Positions 34,530 through 43,777 of a stretch of DNA of 49,361 nucleotides are shown here, piece by piece. Both the position numbers and the translations under genes were made by a program. Under the pieces are notes generated by a model. That model made no database searches. It saw only the letters and a list, made by a program, of their open reading frames with translations, and was not told the DNA's origin. The first letter of the stretch is position 1, and every line of letters begins with the position of its first letter. Source of the DNA: DYJK01 sp964464825. Lineage in GTDB: Bacteria; Bacteroidota; Ignavibacteria; Ignavibacteriales; Melioribacteraceae. Where the stretch lies: positions 1 to 49,361 of the forward strand of contig CAYXKL010000004.1 of NCBI GenBank assembly GCA_964464825.1, written 5' to 3'.

Positions 34530-36191
34530 ATGGAAACCATAGGACTAACTTTTATTGATTGGGCAATTATACTGATCTACTTTGCATTTGTACTCGGTAT
34601 CGGTTTCTATCTCCGTAAATTCACAACAAGTGAAGAAGATTTTTTTCTTGCCGGCAGAAAAAACTCTTCCTGGGTAGCCGGGCTCGCATTTTTATCGGCT
34701 AATCTTGGTGCTCTTGAACTTCTTGGAATGACCGGAAATACTTTTAAGTACGGTATGTATGTCGCACATTTTTATTGGATAGGTGCAATACCGGCTATGA
34801 TTTTTCTTGGTATCTACATGATGCCATTTTATTACAGCAGTAAAATAAAATCAATACCGGGATATTTAAAATTACGTTTTGATGAAAAGACAAGAGTATT
34901 AAATGGAATTTCTTTTGCAATAATGACTCTGCTTGTTTCCGGAATTAATCTTTATGCAATGGCATTGGTACTCCATACTTTTCTTGGCTGGAATTGGGAT
35001 GTAAGTATGTGGGCATCTGCAATTACAGTTGCAGCATATGTAACACTTAGCGGATTAATGTCGGCAATCTTCACAGAAATAATTCAATTCTTTTTAATTT
35101 GGTTCGGATTATTCCTTGTATCAATTCTTGGTATTATTGAAATTGGAAGTCTCGATCAAATTCTCAATCGTCTTCCCGAATCGATGAATACACTCTGGTC
35201 AACTTCTGGTGATCCAACAATGAATGGAATGTTAATTCATTGGAGTGGAATCATATTAGGATTAGGATTTGTTCTTTCATTTGGATATTGGACAACAGAT
35301 TTTCTTGTAGTACAAAGGGCATTTTCTGCAAAAGATCTTCGTTCTGCCCGAATGACTCCTATGTTAGCATCATTTTTTAAAATGGCTCTTCCATTTATTG
35401 TGATCTTAGCCGGGTTAATTGCAATTGCACTTTCGAGCGATCCAGACAGCGGATTTAAATTACTTGAAGATGGAGGGCAAGTAAATTACGATTCGGCACT
35501 ACCGATGTTAATTAAAAGATATTATCCTACTGGACTTGTTGGGCTTGGTGTAACAGCATTGCTTGCCGGTTTTATGGCCGGACAAGCTGGGAATATTAGC
35601 GCCTTCAACACTGTGTGGACTTATGATATTTATAAATCAGTCTTAAATAAAAAAGCATCAGATCAGCATCTTTTATGGATGGGACGTGCATCAACAATTG
35701 CTGGAGTAATAATTTCTCTTGGCACAGCATATTGGGCAAAAAGTTTTCCAAGTATTATGGATTATATGCAAGCAATATTTTCTTGGGTAAATGCTCCGCT
35801 CTTTGCAACAATGCTGCTTGGTATGTTCATTTGGTGGATTACTCCGAATGGTGCTTTCTGGGGTTTAGTTGCGGGTATGTTATCGTCATTTTTTATGTGG
35901 ATGGGTGTAAAATTTCAATGGTTTAACGAAAGTATAATTACGATGACTTCAGTTCAAAGTGATATGGCTGCAAATTTTTGGCGTGCGTGGTGGGCTTGGG
36001 TTATCTGCTTCGTTCTAACTATTGTTATTAGCTTGTTTACTAAGAGAAAATCAAAAGAATCTTTAGTTGGATTAGTTAAAGGATTAACCGAAGAAAAACA
36101 CGATGAACATTTACCATTTATTAAAAAACCTGAATTTGTTGCAATAATTTCATTTGTAGTTTTTGTTATTCTGAACTTATTATTCTGGTAA
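34530..36191 (+). CDS. Sodium/sugar symporter (SSS family)
   Basis: 553 residues with about 14 hydrophobic helices. Family signatures include EEDFFLAGRKNSSWVAG near residue 35, an LGALELLGMTGN helix, GYLKLRFDEKTR and a QAGNISAFNTVWTYDIYK motif (about 352-368). Best viewed as an SGLT-like sodium/galactose symporter because galK and galT follow in the same operon. The ribosome-binding site is AAAAAGGA before the ATG. Inner-membrane. Confidence 0.9.
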   Translation: METIGLTFIDWAIILIYFAFVLGIGFYLRKFTTSEEDFFLAGRKNSSWVAGLAFLSANLGALELLGMTGNTFKYGMYVAHFYWIGAIPAMIFLGIYMMPFYYSSKIKSIPGYLKLRFDEKTRVLNGISFAIMTLLVSGINLYAMALVLHTFLGWNWDVSMWASAITVAAYVTLSGLMSAIFTEIIQFFLIWFGLFLVSILGIIEIGSLDQILNRLPESMNTLWSTSGDPTMNGMLIHWSGIILGLGFVLSFGYWTTDFLVVQRAFSAKDLRSARMTPMLASFFKMALPFIVILAGLIAIALSSDPDSGFKLLEDGGQVNYDSALPMLIKRYYPTGLVGLGVTALLAGFMAGQAGNISAFNTVWTYDIYKSVLNKKASDQHLLWMGRASTIAGVIISLGTAYWAKSFPSIMDYMQAIFSWVNAPLFATMLLGMFIWWITPNGAFWGLVAGMLSSFFMWMGVKFQWFNESIITMTSVQSDMAANFWRAWWAWVICFVLTIVISLFTKRKSKESLVGLVKGLTEEKHDEHLPFIKKPEFVAIISFVVFVILNLLFW

Positions 36192-36225
36192 AGTTAAGTT
36201 TATTAAAATTAATAGGAGAAAATTT

Positions 36226-36426
36226 ATGAAGCCGATCTGGTTCTTTGTCGGATTAATTTTGATGGCGATAGGCGCTCTGATTTTACTTACAGGTTTATAT
36301 CAATTGGTATATCCGCCTGAAATAAAAACTGTTTTAAGTGAAACTCATCCCGGTATCTGGTGGGGAGCTGTGATGATTGCATTCGGATGTTTGATGTATT
36401 TTAAAAATAAAAATAAAACTGTATGA
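36226..36426 (+). CDS. Small two-helix membrane protein
   Basis: 66 residues with AGGAG ahead of the ATG: helix 1 IWFFVGLILMAIGALILLTG, a loop containing YPPEIKTVLSETHPG, and helix 2 WWGAVMIAFGCLMYF, ending in a Lys/Asn tail. It lies 34 bases after the symporter and overlaps galK by 4 bases (ATGA), so it belongs to this operon. It may be an accessory subunit of the symporter; no family recognised. Confidence 0.7.
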   Translation: MKPIWFFVGLILMAIGALILLTGLYQLVYPPEIKTVLSETHPGIWWGAVMIAFGCLMYFKNKNKTV

Positions 36427-37586
36427 ACGATATGTTATTAAGTGAAAAAATCGAAAAAGTATTTTTTGATAATTTTAAAGAAAATCCTCTCGTAGTCCGT
36501 TCACCAGGCAGAGTTAATTTAATTGGTGAGCATACCGATTATAATAACGGATTTGTTCTTCCGGCAGCAATAGATAAAGCAATTTATTTTGCTGTCACTC
36601 CGCGCAATGATAATCGATCTATTCTTATTTCATATGATTTAAACGAAAGACATGAATTCGATTTATCGAATCCCAAATATTCAGAAAAACACTGGCCTAA
36701 TTATTTGATGGGTGTTGTTGATCAATTAAATAAAAGAGGATCCAATTTAAAAGGATTCAATTGCGTATTCGGCGGAGATATTCCGATTGGTGCTGGTTTG
36801 TCATCATCTGCTGCAATTGAAGGAGGTTTGGCATTTACGTTAAATCATATTTTCAATTTGGGACTCGATAAGCTCGAGCTGGTTAAACTTGCACAAAAAG
36901 CTGAAAATGAATTCGTTGGTGTTAAATGCGGAATTATGGATCAATACATTAACATATTCGGACACAAAGGAAATGTCCTTAGAATTGACTGCAGATCGTT
37001 AGAGTACGAATACTTTCCTTTCGAATTTGATAATATTTCAATTGTTCTTTTTGATACCGGTGTATCACATTCTTTAGCTTCATCGGAATACAATAAGAGA
37101 AGAATGGAATGTAATCAAGGAGTATCAACTATTAAAAAAGTTTATAAGAATGTTGAAAGTTTGAGAGATGTTTCAGTTGAATTACTGATCGACTTTAAAT
37201 CTAAATTGGATCCGGTAGTTTATAAGAGATGTAAATATGCTGTGGAAGAAAACCAAAGATTATTAAATGCTTGTGATAAATTAAATCAAAAAGACTTGTT
37301 TGCGTTTGGTAATTATATGTATGAAACCCATCAAGGATTAAGCAGAGATTACGAAGTAAGCTGTAAAGAATTAGACTATTTGGTTGAGCTAACGGTAGGG
37401 AATCCTCAAATCTTTGGATCAAGGATGATGGGTGGAGGATTCGGCGGATGTACAATTAACTTAATTGAGAATGATGCTATAGATGAAGTTGGTAAAAAGA
37501 TAACAATACAGTATAAGAAGAAATTTAATCTTGATGCTAAAGTTTATATTACAAAAATTAATAGCGGTACTAGTATAATAAAATAG
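36423..37586 (+). CDS. galK: Galactokinase
   Basis: 387 residues, the usual length. The GHMP-kinase galactokinase signature GRVNLIGEHTDYN spans 29-41, the ATP loop is PIGAGLSSSAAIE (about 120-132) and the C-terminal GHMP motif is MMGGGFGGCTI near 340-350. It phosphorylates galactose at C1 in the cytoplasm. Coupled upstream (ATGA overlap) and followed by galT after two bases. Confidence 0.96.
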   Translation: MNDMLLSEKIEKVFFDNFKENPLVVRSPGRVNLIGEHTDYNNGFVLPAAIDKAIYFAVTPRNDNRSILISYDLNERHEFDLSNPKYSEKHWPNYLMGVVDQLNKRGSNLKGFNCVFGGDIPIGAGLSSSAAIEGGLAFTLNHIFNLGLDKLELVKLAQKAENEFVGVKCGIMDQYINIFGHKGNVLRIDCRSLEYEYFPFEFDNISIVLFDTGVSHSLASSEYNKRRMECNQGVSTIKKVYKNVESLRDVSVELLIDFKSKLDPVVYKRCKYAVEENQRLLNACDKLNQKDLFAFGNYMYETHQGLSRDYEVSCKELDYLVELTVGNPQIFGSRMMGGGFGGCTINLIENDAIDEVGKKITIQYKKKFNLDAKVYITKINSGTSIIK

Positions 37587-37588
37587 AT

Positions 37589-38632
37589 ATGAAAGAAAAT
37601 AATTATTACAATTTTCCTCACCGCCGTAGAAATATTTTAACCGGTGAATGGATTTTAGTTTCGCCGCATAGAACTAAGAGACCCTGGCAAGGTGATGTTG
37701 CAAAACCTGATTTTGAAAATCGCCCGATTTACGATCCTGAATGTTATTTATGCCCTGGGAATAAACGTGCAAACGGTGAAATAAATCCTGAGTACAAAAG
37801 CACATTCGTTTTTACAAATGATTTTTCTGCATTGATACCGGATATTCCCCAAACAAATAGAAGTGATAACAAATTACTTGAATCGAAATCGGAAAGAGGA
37901 ATTTGCCGAGTTGTTAATTTTTCTCCAAGACATGATTTAACTTTAGCTGAAATGGAAGAGAAAGATATTTTTAAGGTAATTGAAACATGGCAGAATGAAT
38001 TTAACGTGCTGAGTGCCCTTCCTTTTATAAATCATGTTCAAATATTTGAAAACAAGGGAGCGATGATGGGCAACAGCAATCCGCATCCTCACTGTCAAAT
38101 TTGGGCACAAGAGCACATTCCGATGGAACCTTCTAAAGAATTAAAAAATTTTAGTAAGTATTACTCAAAAAACAAGAGAAGCATTCTTTCCGATTATTTG
38201 AAAGCAGAGTTGAAAATAAATGAAAGAATAGTTTATGAAAATGATTCTTTTGTTGTATTAGTTCCATACTGGGCGGTCTGGCCATTTGAAACAATTATAA
38301 TATCCCGAAGAAAAATCAAGAATATTTTAGAACTGAAAGAAAATGAGAAAACAGATTTTGCAAATATTTTAAGTGTTACTACTATAAAATATGATAATCT
38401 TTTCAAAACATCATTTCCTTATTCATCCGGAATTCATCAAGCACCAACTGACGGTAAAAAACATAATGAGTGGCATATTCACATGCATTTTTATCCTCCA
38501 TTGTTAAGATCAGCAGCAATAAAAAAATTTATGGTTGGTTATGAAATGCTCGGTGAACCTCAGCGTGATATTACTGCAGAATCAAGCGCTAAAATATTAA
38601 GGGAACTGCCTATTATTCATTATAAAAAATAA
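37589..38632 (+). CDS. galT: Galactose-1-phosphate uridylyltransferase
   Basis: 347 residues. Class I GalT: zinc ligands Cys52 and Cys55 (CYLCPGN) and His115; active-site His166-Pro-His168 in NPHPHCQIWA, where His166 is followed by the nucleophilic His168; SSGIHQAPTDG and a second HMHFYPPLLR motif lie near the end. Converts galactose-1-phosphate with UDP-glucose to UDP-galactose. galE is not nearby. Confidence 0.96.
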   Translation: MKENNYYNFPHRRRNILTGEWILVSPHRTKRPWQGDVAKPDFENRPIYDPECYLCPGNKRANGEINPEYKSTFVFTNDFSALIPDIPQTNRSDNKLLESKSERGICRVVNFSPRHDLTLAEMEEKDIFKVIETWQNEFNVLSALPFINHVQIFENKGAMMGNSNPHPHCQIWAQEHIPMEPSKELKNFSKYYSKNKRSILSDYLKAELKINERIVYENDSFVVLVPYWAVWPFETIIISRRKIKNILELKENEKTDFANILSVTTIKYDNLFKTSFPYSSGIHQAPTDGKKHNEWHIHMHFYPPLLRSAAIKKFMVGYEMLGEPQRDITAESSAKILRELPIIHYKK

Positions 38633-38650
38633 AATGAAACGGTTATCAAA

Positions 38651-41600
38651 ATGAAAAATAATTTTATCTTATACGTTTTATTATTAATTATTATCAACTC
38701 AAATATTTATGCACAGATTGAGTTTGATATCAATAAGTATATCGAAAATCCAAATGTTTTTGGTGAAAACAAAGAAGAGCCCACGACAATTCTAATCCCT
38801 TTTAATGATGCGAAATCTTCAATAGTAAGAAATTATTATGAATCAAAATATTTTTCATCGCTTAATGGAGATTGGAAATTCAGTTTCCATATAAATCCTT
38901 TAAATGTTCCAAAAGATTTTTACAGTATAAATTATGATGATAAAAAATGGGAGGTAATTACTGTCCCTTCTGTGTGGCAGATGCAAGGATATGATCATCA
39001 AATGTACCGTAATGTTCCAATGGAATTTTATCCATATGATCCCCCATATGTACCGGATGATATTAATCCAACCGGACTCTATCGAAAAACATTTGACATT
39101 CCAAAAATATGGGATGGAAGAAAAATATTTCTCCACTTTGATGGTATTCATTCGGCAGCATTTGTTTGGCTGAATGGTAAATATATTGGTTATCATGAAG
39201 ATGGAATGACTCCGGCTGAATATGATATTACTGATAAAGTAAAAAAAGGGGGTAATCATTTATCATTAATGGTATTGCGTTGGTGTGATGGCACATATTT
39301 AGAAGATCAGGATATGTTCCGATTTTCCGGAATCTACCGCAATGTGTACATTTATTCTAAACCTCAGCTTACTATACGCGATCTATTTATTAAAACCGAT
39401 TTGGATGAAAAATATAATGATGCAGATTTGGTTTTAGATATATTAATTAAAAATTATAAAACTAAAATTGAAAATGTAAAACTTCGTTATTCATTATTAG
39501 ATAAAGAAAATAATATTATCATTACCAACAATTCTGATTTATTGGAAATCGAAAAACAAGTAAACACAACAATAAAACATAAAGTAATTTCACCCCTAAA
39601 ATGGTCGGATGAAAAGCCATATTTATATACTTTAATACTTGAACTTATGAATGAAAAGGAAGAAGTAATTGAGATTGTTAGTCAAAAAGTTGGATTCAGA
39701 GAGTTAGAGGTTAAGAATGGATTGGCAATGCTAAACGGAATGCCGGTTTATTTCCGTGGTACAAATCGACATGAACACAATCCAGAAAATGGAAGAACTT
39801 TAACAAAAGATCTGATGATTGAAGATATTAAATTATTAAAGCAATTTAATTTTAATGCAGTACGAACCAGCCATTATCCGAATGATCCGCTCTGGTATGA
39901 ACTGTGTGATGAATACGGAATTCTGATTCAAGACGAAGTAAATGCAGAATGTCATTACACCGAATATAAATTTCCGGAAAGAGAAGATTATTTAAATGCA
40001 TTCATGGATCGATTTACGAGAATGGTTCAACGCGATAAAAATCATCCAAGTGTAGTTATGTGGAGTACCGGTAATGAGTGCGGATTGGCAAAACCTCATT
40101 ACATGATGGCGGAATATATTAAGAAATTTGATCCAAGTAGATTTTTAATGCATCAATCAAATTGGCCCGATGGTGAGGCACCATATGTAGATATAATCGG
40201 TCCGCGATATCCAACTCCCTCTCGTTTGAGGGAGATTGGATTATCGTCTTCTAAACCGGTTATCATGGGTGAGTATGCTCATGCTATGGGAAACAGCTTA
40301 GGTAACTTTGATGAATTTTGGGAGAACATCTATAGTGTACCTAAACTGCAAGGAGGATTTGTTTGGGATTGGGTTGATCAAGGATTGCTGGTTAAATCAA
40401 AATTTATAAAAGATTATTCACCATACAATATTCAGTGCAGCGTTATGGGAAATCCAGAAATTGTAAATGGTCCATATGATAAAGCATTAAAGTTAAGTGG
40501 ACTTGATGATTGGATTGAAGTTTATGATGATCAAAAACTTGATTTAAGAGGAAATAATTTAGTGATAGAAGCTGTAGTTTCTCCTCAAAAATTTTATCAG
40601 GAAACTACAATCATTTCTAAAGCATTTCAATTTGGATTAAAGCAAATTACAATAGATACACTTTCGTTTTATATCAATTCATATAAGAATTCTTTAAAAA
40701 TCAGAGTACCTGATAATTGGTACAGTAATTGGCATAAAATAGAAGCAGTTTATACCGGAAGTGAAATTCAATTGTTTATTGATAATAAATTATTCGGTTC
40801 TAAGTTATATGTAGAAAAAATTAAAAGCTCACATTACCCTGTAAATATTGGTCGGGATTCTTACCAAAATACAGATCAGCATTTGGGCTGGATTTCAAAT
40901 TTTATATTTGATGAAGTAAAAATTTATGATAGTTATAAAAACAATAATGAATATACACAACCAATATTGTGGCTTAAGTTCGATGCAATAACAGAAGGTG
41001 AAAATTATTTAACGTATGGTATTAGTCCATTCTGCCACAATGGAATGATAACTGCAGATAGAAAACCACAGCCGGAACTATGGCAAGCAAAACATAGTAT
41101 GTCTCCAGTACGGTTTTATTCTGAAGATTTGAATAGTGGAAAATTTAAAGTTGTAAATAAATATTCATTTACCAACTTGAATGAGTTTGATATAGAATGG
41201 TATTTGTATAAAAATAATAAAATTGAAAAATCCGGTAAGTTAGATTTTGATGTTGAACCGCAGACAGAAAAATTATTTCAATTACCGGAATTATTAAATC
41301 TTAAAAATGATCATGATTATGTAATTGAATTTAGTTGTAAAACTAAGAAAGATGAAATTTTCAAAGAGAAAGGATTTGAAATCAATTTTCAGCAGTTTGT
41401 AATTAATTATAAGCAATCAAAATTAGATGGATTTGTTCAAACTGAAAATACAAATATAATCCTTAAGGAAGTTGGGACAGTATTGACTATAAATACGAAA
41501 GTTGGGAAGTATATATTAGATAAACAAACGGGTGAATTTTCAATGTTGAACGATGCCGAACTTATTTTCTCCGGAATGAAACCGAATGTTTGGCATGCAC

Positions 41601-42325
41601 CAATATCTAATGAAAAAGTTGATTGGGGAAGAGCAGAAGCAGAAGCTTGGTATAAAATGGGATTAAATGAATCTTCGCATCATGTTAACAAAATTGAATT
41701 TGATTCTACGGTGAGCGGCATTATAAAAATTAAATTACAATCATTCACAAATTTTTCAAAGACAAGCGATTATTTGATTAATGAATTTCAATATAGCTTT
41801 TTTAATAATGGTTCGGTTTTAATTGATCACAAAGTAACTCCGCTCGGTTACTTTTTTATGGATTGGCTGCCATGTATCGGTTTATCATTTAAACTTTTTA
41901 ATGACTATAATAATTTAGAGTGGTATGGGAGAGGTCCTTATGAAAATTATGATGACCGTAAAACCGGTTCTAGATTAGGAATTAATTCCACTGATATTAA
42001 TAATTTGAAATTGCCTTATGCTGAACCACAAGAGTACGGGAATTATTCTGATGTTAAATGGAGTAAAGTAAGGAATGCTAATGGAAATGAATTAAAAATG
42101 GAATTCCAGAACATCGTTAATTTTTCCGCTGTACCGTATAATAATTTAGATAAAGCCCGTTATTTGTATCAGCTGCAAAAAGATAATTATGCAGATGTTA
42201 AAATTAATTACTCGGCAACCGGTGTTGGCGATACTCCTAATCCAACTATGCCGCAATACCGGACTTATCCGCACTCATTCTCAAATACTTTATTAATAAC
42301 TCCTATTATGAAAGAAATAAATTGA
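38651..42325 (+). CDS. GH2 beta-galactosidase with inserted LamG-like domain
   Basis: 1224 residues with a signal peptide (ends near IYAQ), so exported. LacZ-type order: jelly-roll sugar-binding domain about 60-240, Ig-like domain 240-345, TIM barrel from about 350 with FRGTNRHEHNP, acid/base Glu476 in WSTGNECG and nucleophile Glu541 in IMGEYAHAMGNS, and the C-terminal beta-sandwich (about 950-1224; LEWYGRGPYENYDDRK). Between barrel and final domains, residues about 605-785 form a concanavalin/LamG-like insert (DKALKLSGLDDWIEVYD, HKIEAVYTGSEIQLFIDNKL, LGWISNFIFDEVKIYD). Usual LacZ-type length is about 1030, so the insert explains the excess. Ends in TGATG overlap with the GH53 gene. Confidence 0.93.
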   Translation: MKNNFILYVLLLIIINSNIYAQIEFDINKYIENPNVFGENKEEPTTILIPFNDAKSSIVRNYYESKYFSSLNGDWKFSFHINPLNVPKDFYSINYDDKKWEVITVPSVWQMQGYDHQMYRNVPMEFYPYDPPYVPDDINPTGLYRKTFDIPKIWDGRKIFLHFDGIHSAAFVWLNGKYIGYHEDGMTPAEYDITDKVKKGGNHLSLMVLRWCDGTYLEDQDMFRFSGIYRNVYIYSKPQLTIRDLFIKTDLDEKYNDADLVLDILIKNYKTKIENVKLRYSLLDKENNIIITNNSDLLEIEKQVNTTIKHKVISPLKWSDEKPYLYTLILELMNEKEEVIEIVSQKVGFRELEVKNGLAMLNGMPVYFRGTNRHEHNPENGRTLTKDLMIEDIKLLKQFNFNAVRTSHYPNDPLWYELCDEYGILIQDEVNAECHYTEYKFPEREDYLNAFMDRFTRMVQRDKNHPSVVMWSTGNECGLAKPHYMMAEYIKKFDPSRFLMHQSNWPDGEAPYVDIIGPRYPTPSRLREIGLSSSKPVIMGEYAHAMGNSLGNFDEFWENIYSVPKLQGGFVWDWVDQGLLVKSKFIKDYSPYNIQCSVMGNPEIVNGPYDKALKLSGLDDWIEVYDDQKLDLRGNNLVIEAVVSPQKFYQETTIISKAFQFGLKQITIDTLSFYINSYKNSLKIRVPDNWYSNWHKIEAVYTGSEIQLFIDNKLFGSKLYVEKIKSSHYPVNIGRDSYQNTDQHLGWISNFIFDEVKIYDSYKNNNEYTQPILWLKFDAITEGENYLTYGISPFCHNGMITADRKPQPELWQAKHSMSPVRFYSEDLNSGKFKVVNKYSFTNLNEFDIEWYLYKNNKIEKSGKLDFDVEPQTEKLFQLPELLNLKNDHDYVIEFSCKTKKDEIFKEKGFEINFQQFVINYKQSKLDGFVQTENTNIILKEVGTVLTINTKVGKYILDKQTGEFSMLNDAELIFSGMKPNVWHAPISNEKVDWGRAEAEAWYKMGLNESSHHVNKIEFDSTVSGIIKIKLQSFTNFSKTSDYLINEFQYSFFNNGSVLIDHKVTPLGYFFMDWLPCIGLSFKLFNDYNNLEWYGRGPYENYDDRKTGSRLGINSTDINNLKLPYAEPQEYGNYSDVKWSKVRNANGNELKMEFQNIVNFSAVPYNNLDKARYLYQLQKDNYADVKINYSATGVGDTPNPTMPQYRTYPHSFSNTLLITPIMKEIN

Positions 42326-43761
42326 TGAAATACTTTTATATAATATTCTTCTTGGTAATATCAACAAATTTATTTTCGCAAACTTCAACTGAATTCATTC
42401 GCGGTGCAGATATATCCTATACACAACAGATAGAGTTTAGAGGAGGCAAATACAAATTAAATGGTGTAGAAAAAGAAATTTTAGATCTATTGAAAGAAAA
42501 TGGTGTTAACTATATAAGGTTAAGATTGTGGCACACACCATCAAACGGCTATAATAATTTATCAAAGACACTTGAATTTGCGCAGCGTATTAAATCTAAA
42601 GGATTAAAATTTCTTCTCAACTTTCATTATTCCGATACCTGGGCTGATCCAAGTCATCAAACAAAACCTTTTGAATGGCGAAATCTTTCCTTTGAAGATT
42701 TAAAAGACAGTGTTTACGAATATTCCAAACGTGTGATAACATTACTAAAAAATCAAAATACATTACCGGATATGGTTCAGATAGGTAATGAAATTTCAGG
42801 TGGTATGTTGTGGCCCGATGGACAATTGTACGGCGCTGGTAGCGAAACAACTCAATGGAATAAATTCACAGAGCTTCTTAAAGAAGGAATAAGAGGTGTT
42901 AAAGATGCCGCTGATACAGCAAAAATTAAAATTATGATTCATAAAGAGGAAGCAGATGATTACAACGGCTCTGTTTATTTTTACGACCGTATCGTATCAC
43001 GCGATGTTGAATTTGATGTAATCGGTTTATCTTACTATCCATGGTGGTCAGTTAATAAATCTCTCTCTACTCTGCAAACAAGTTTAAATTCATTAGCAGT
43101 TAAATATTCAAAAGAAATTATACTTGTTGAAGTTGCTTATCCATGGACGCTTGGATATAAAGATGGTACAAATAATATTGTTGGTCTTCAATCACAATTG
43201 GTAAATGGTTATCCGGCATCAGAGCAAGGACAGAAAGATTTTTTAACACAGATAAAAAATATTATTAAACAGACAACAAATAATAAGGGACTCGGTTTTT
43301 TTTATTGGGAACCCGGTTGGATTGCAGTAACGGGATTGGGTTCAGCGTGGGAAAATTGCGCTCTGTTTGATTTTTCGAATGAAGCTACGGATGCAATTAC
43401 TGTATTTAATGATAGCACTGGTACAAGTGTTGATGAAACTTTTCAATCTCCGACAAATTTTTATTTATTTCAGAATTATCCCAATCCGTTTAATCCAACC
43501 ACAACAATTGAATTTTCCATACACACCCCCACCTTCGGTGTCCCCTATCGAGAGGGGAATCAAAGGGGTGTGTTCGTAGCATTAAAAGTTTACGACGTTC
43601 TTGGAAGAGAAATTGCAACATTAGTAAATGAATATTTATCCCTGGGTGTATACACAATAAAATTTTCTGCTGATGATTATAGACTTTCCTCCGGAATTTA
43701 TTTTTACAAATTACAAATGAACGGTACATCAGTTGTTCGTAAAATGAATTTTTTAAAATGA
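42325..43761 (+). CDS. GH53 endo-beta-1,4-galactanase with T9SS sorting domain
   Basis: 478 residues from ATG 42325, overlapping the GH2 stop by one base. A signal peptide is followed by a GH53 barrel: RGADISYTQQIE at the start, RLRLWHTP, LLNFHYSDTWADPSHQ, acid/base Glu156 in QIGNEISGG and nucleophile Glu269 in LVEVAYPWT. It cuts beta-1,4-galactan side chains of pectin. The tail from about 375 is a type IX sorting domain (NYPNPFNPTTTIEFS ... GIYFYKLQM), interrupted by about 17 residues (HTPTFGVPYREGNQRGVF) that a palindromic element at 43521-43573 encodes in frame. Confidence 0.93.
   Translation: MKYFYIIFFLVISTNLFSQTSTEFIRGADISYTQQIEFRGGKYKLNGVEKEILDLLKENGVNYIRLRLWHTPSNGYNNLSKTLEFAQRIKSKGLKFLLNFHYSDTWADPSHQTKPFEWRNLSFEDLKDSVYEYSKRVITLLKNQNTLPDMVQIGNEISGGMLWPDGQLYGAGSETTQWNKFTELLKEGIRGVKDAADTAKIKIMIHKEEADDYNGSVYFYDRIVSRDVEFDVIGLSYYPWWSVNKSLSTLQTSLNSLAVKYSKEIILVEVAYPWTLGYKDGTNNIVGLQSQLVNGYPASEQGQKDFLTQIKNIIKQTTNNKGLGFFYWEPGWIAVTGLGSAWENCALFDFSNEATDAITVFNDSTGTSVDETFQSPTNFYLFQNYPNPFNPTTTIEFSIHTPTFGVPYREGNQRGVFVALKVYDVLGREIATLVNEYLSLGVYTIKFSADDYRLSSGIYFYKLQMNGTSVVRKMNFLK
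43521..43573. repeat. Palindromic element inserted in frame in GH53 gene
   Basis: Outer arms ACACACCCC (43521-43529) and GGGGTGTGT (43565-43573) pair perfectly. Inside are a mini-hairpin ACC-TTC-GGT (43531-43539) and TCCCCT/AGGGGA (43541-43546, 43553-43558, loop ATCGAG). GC-rich in an AT-rich gene, it keeps the reading frame open and lies in the linker between two beta strands of the sorting domain. Confidence 0.75.
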
Positions 43762-43777
43762 AATTACTGGATCGATT

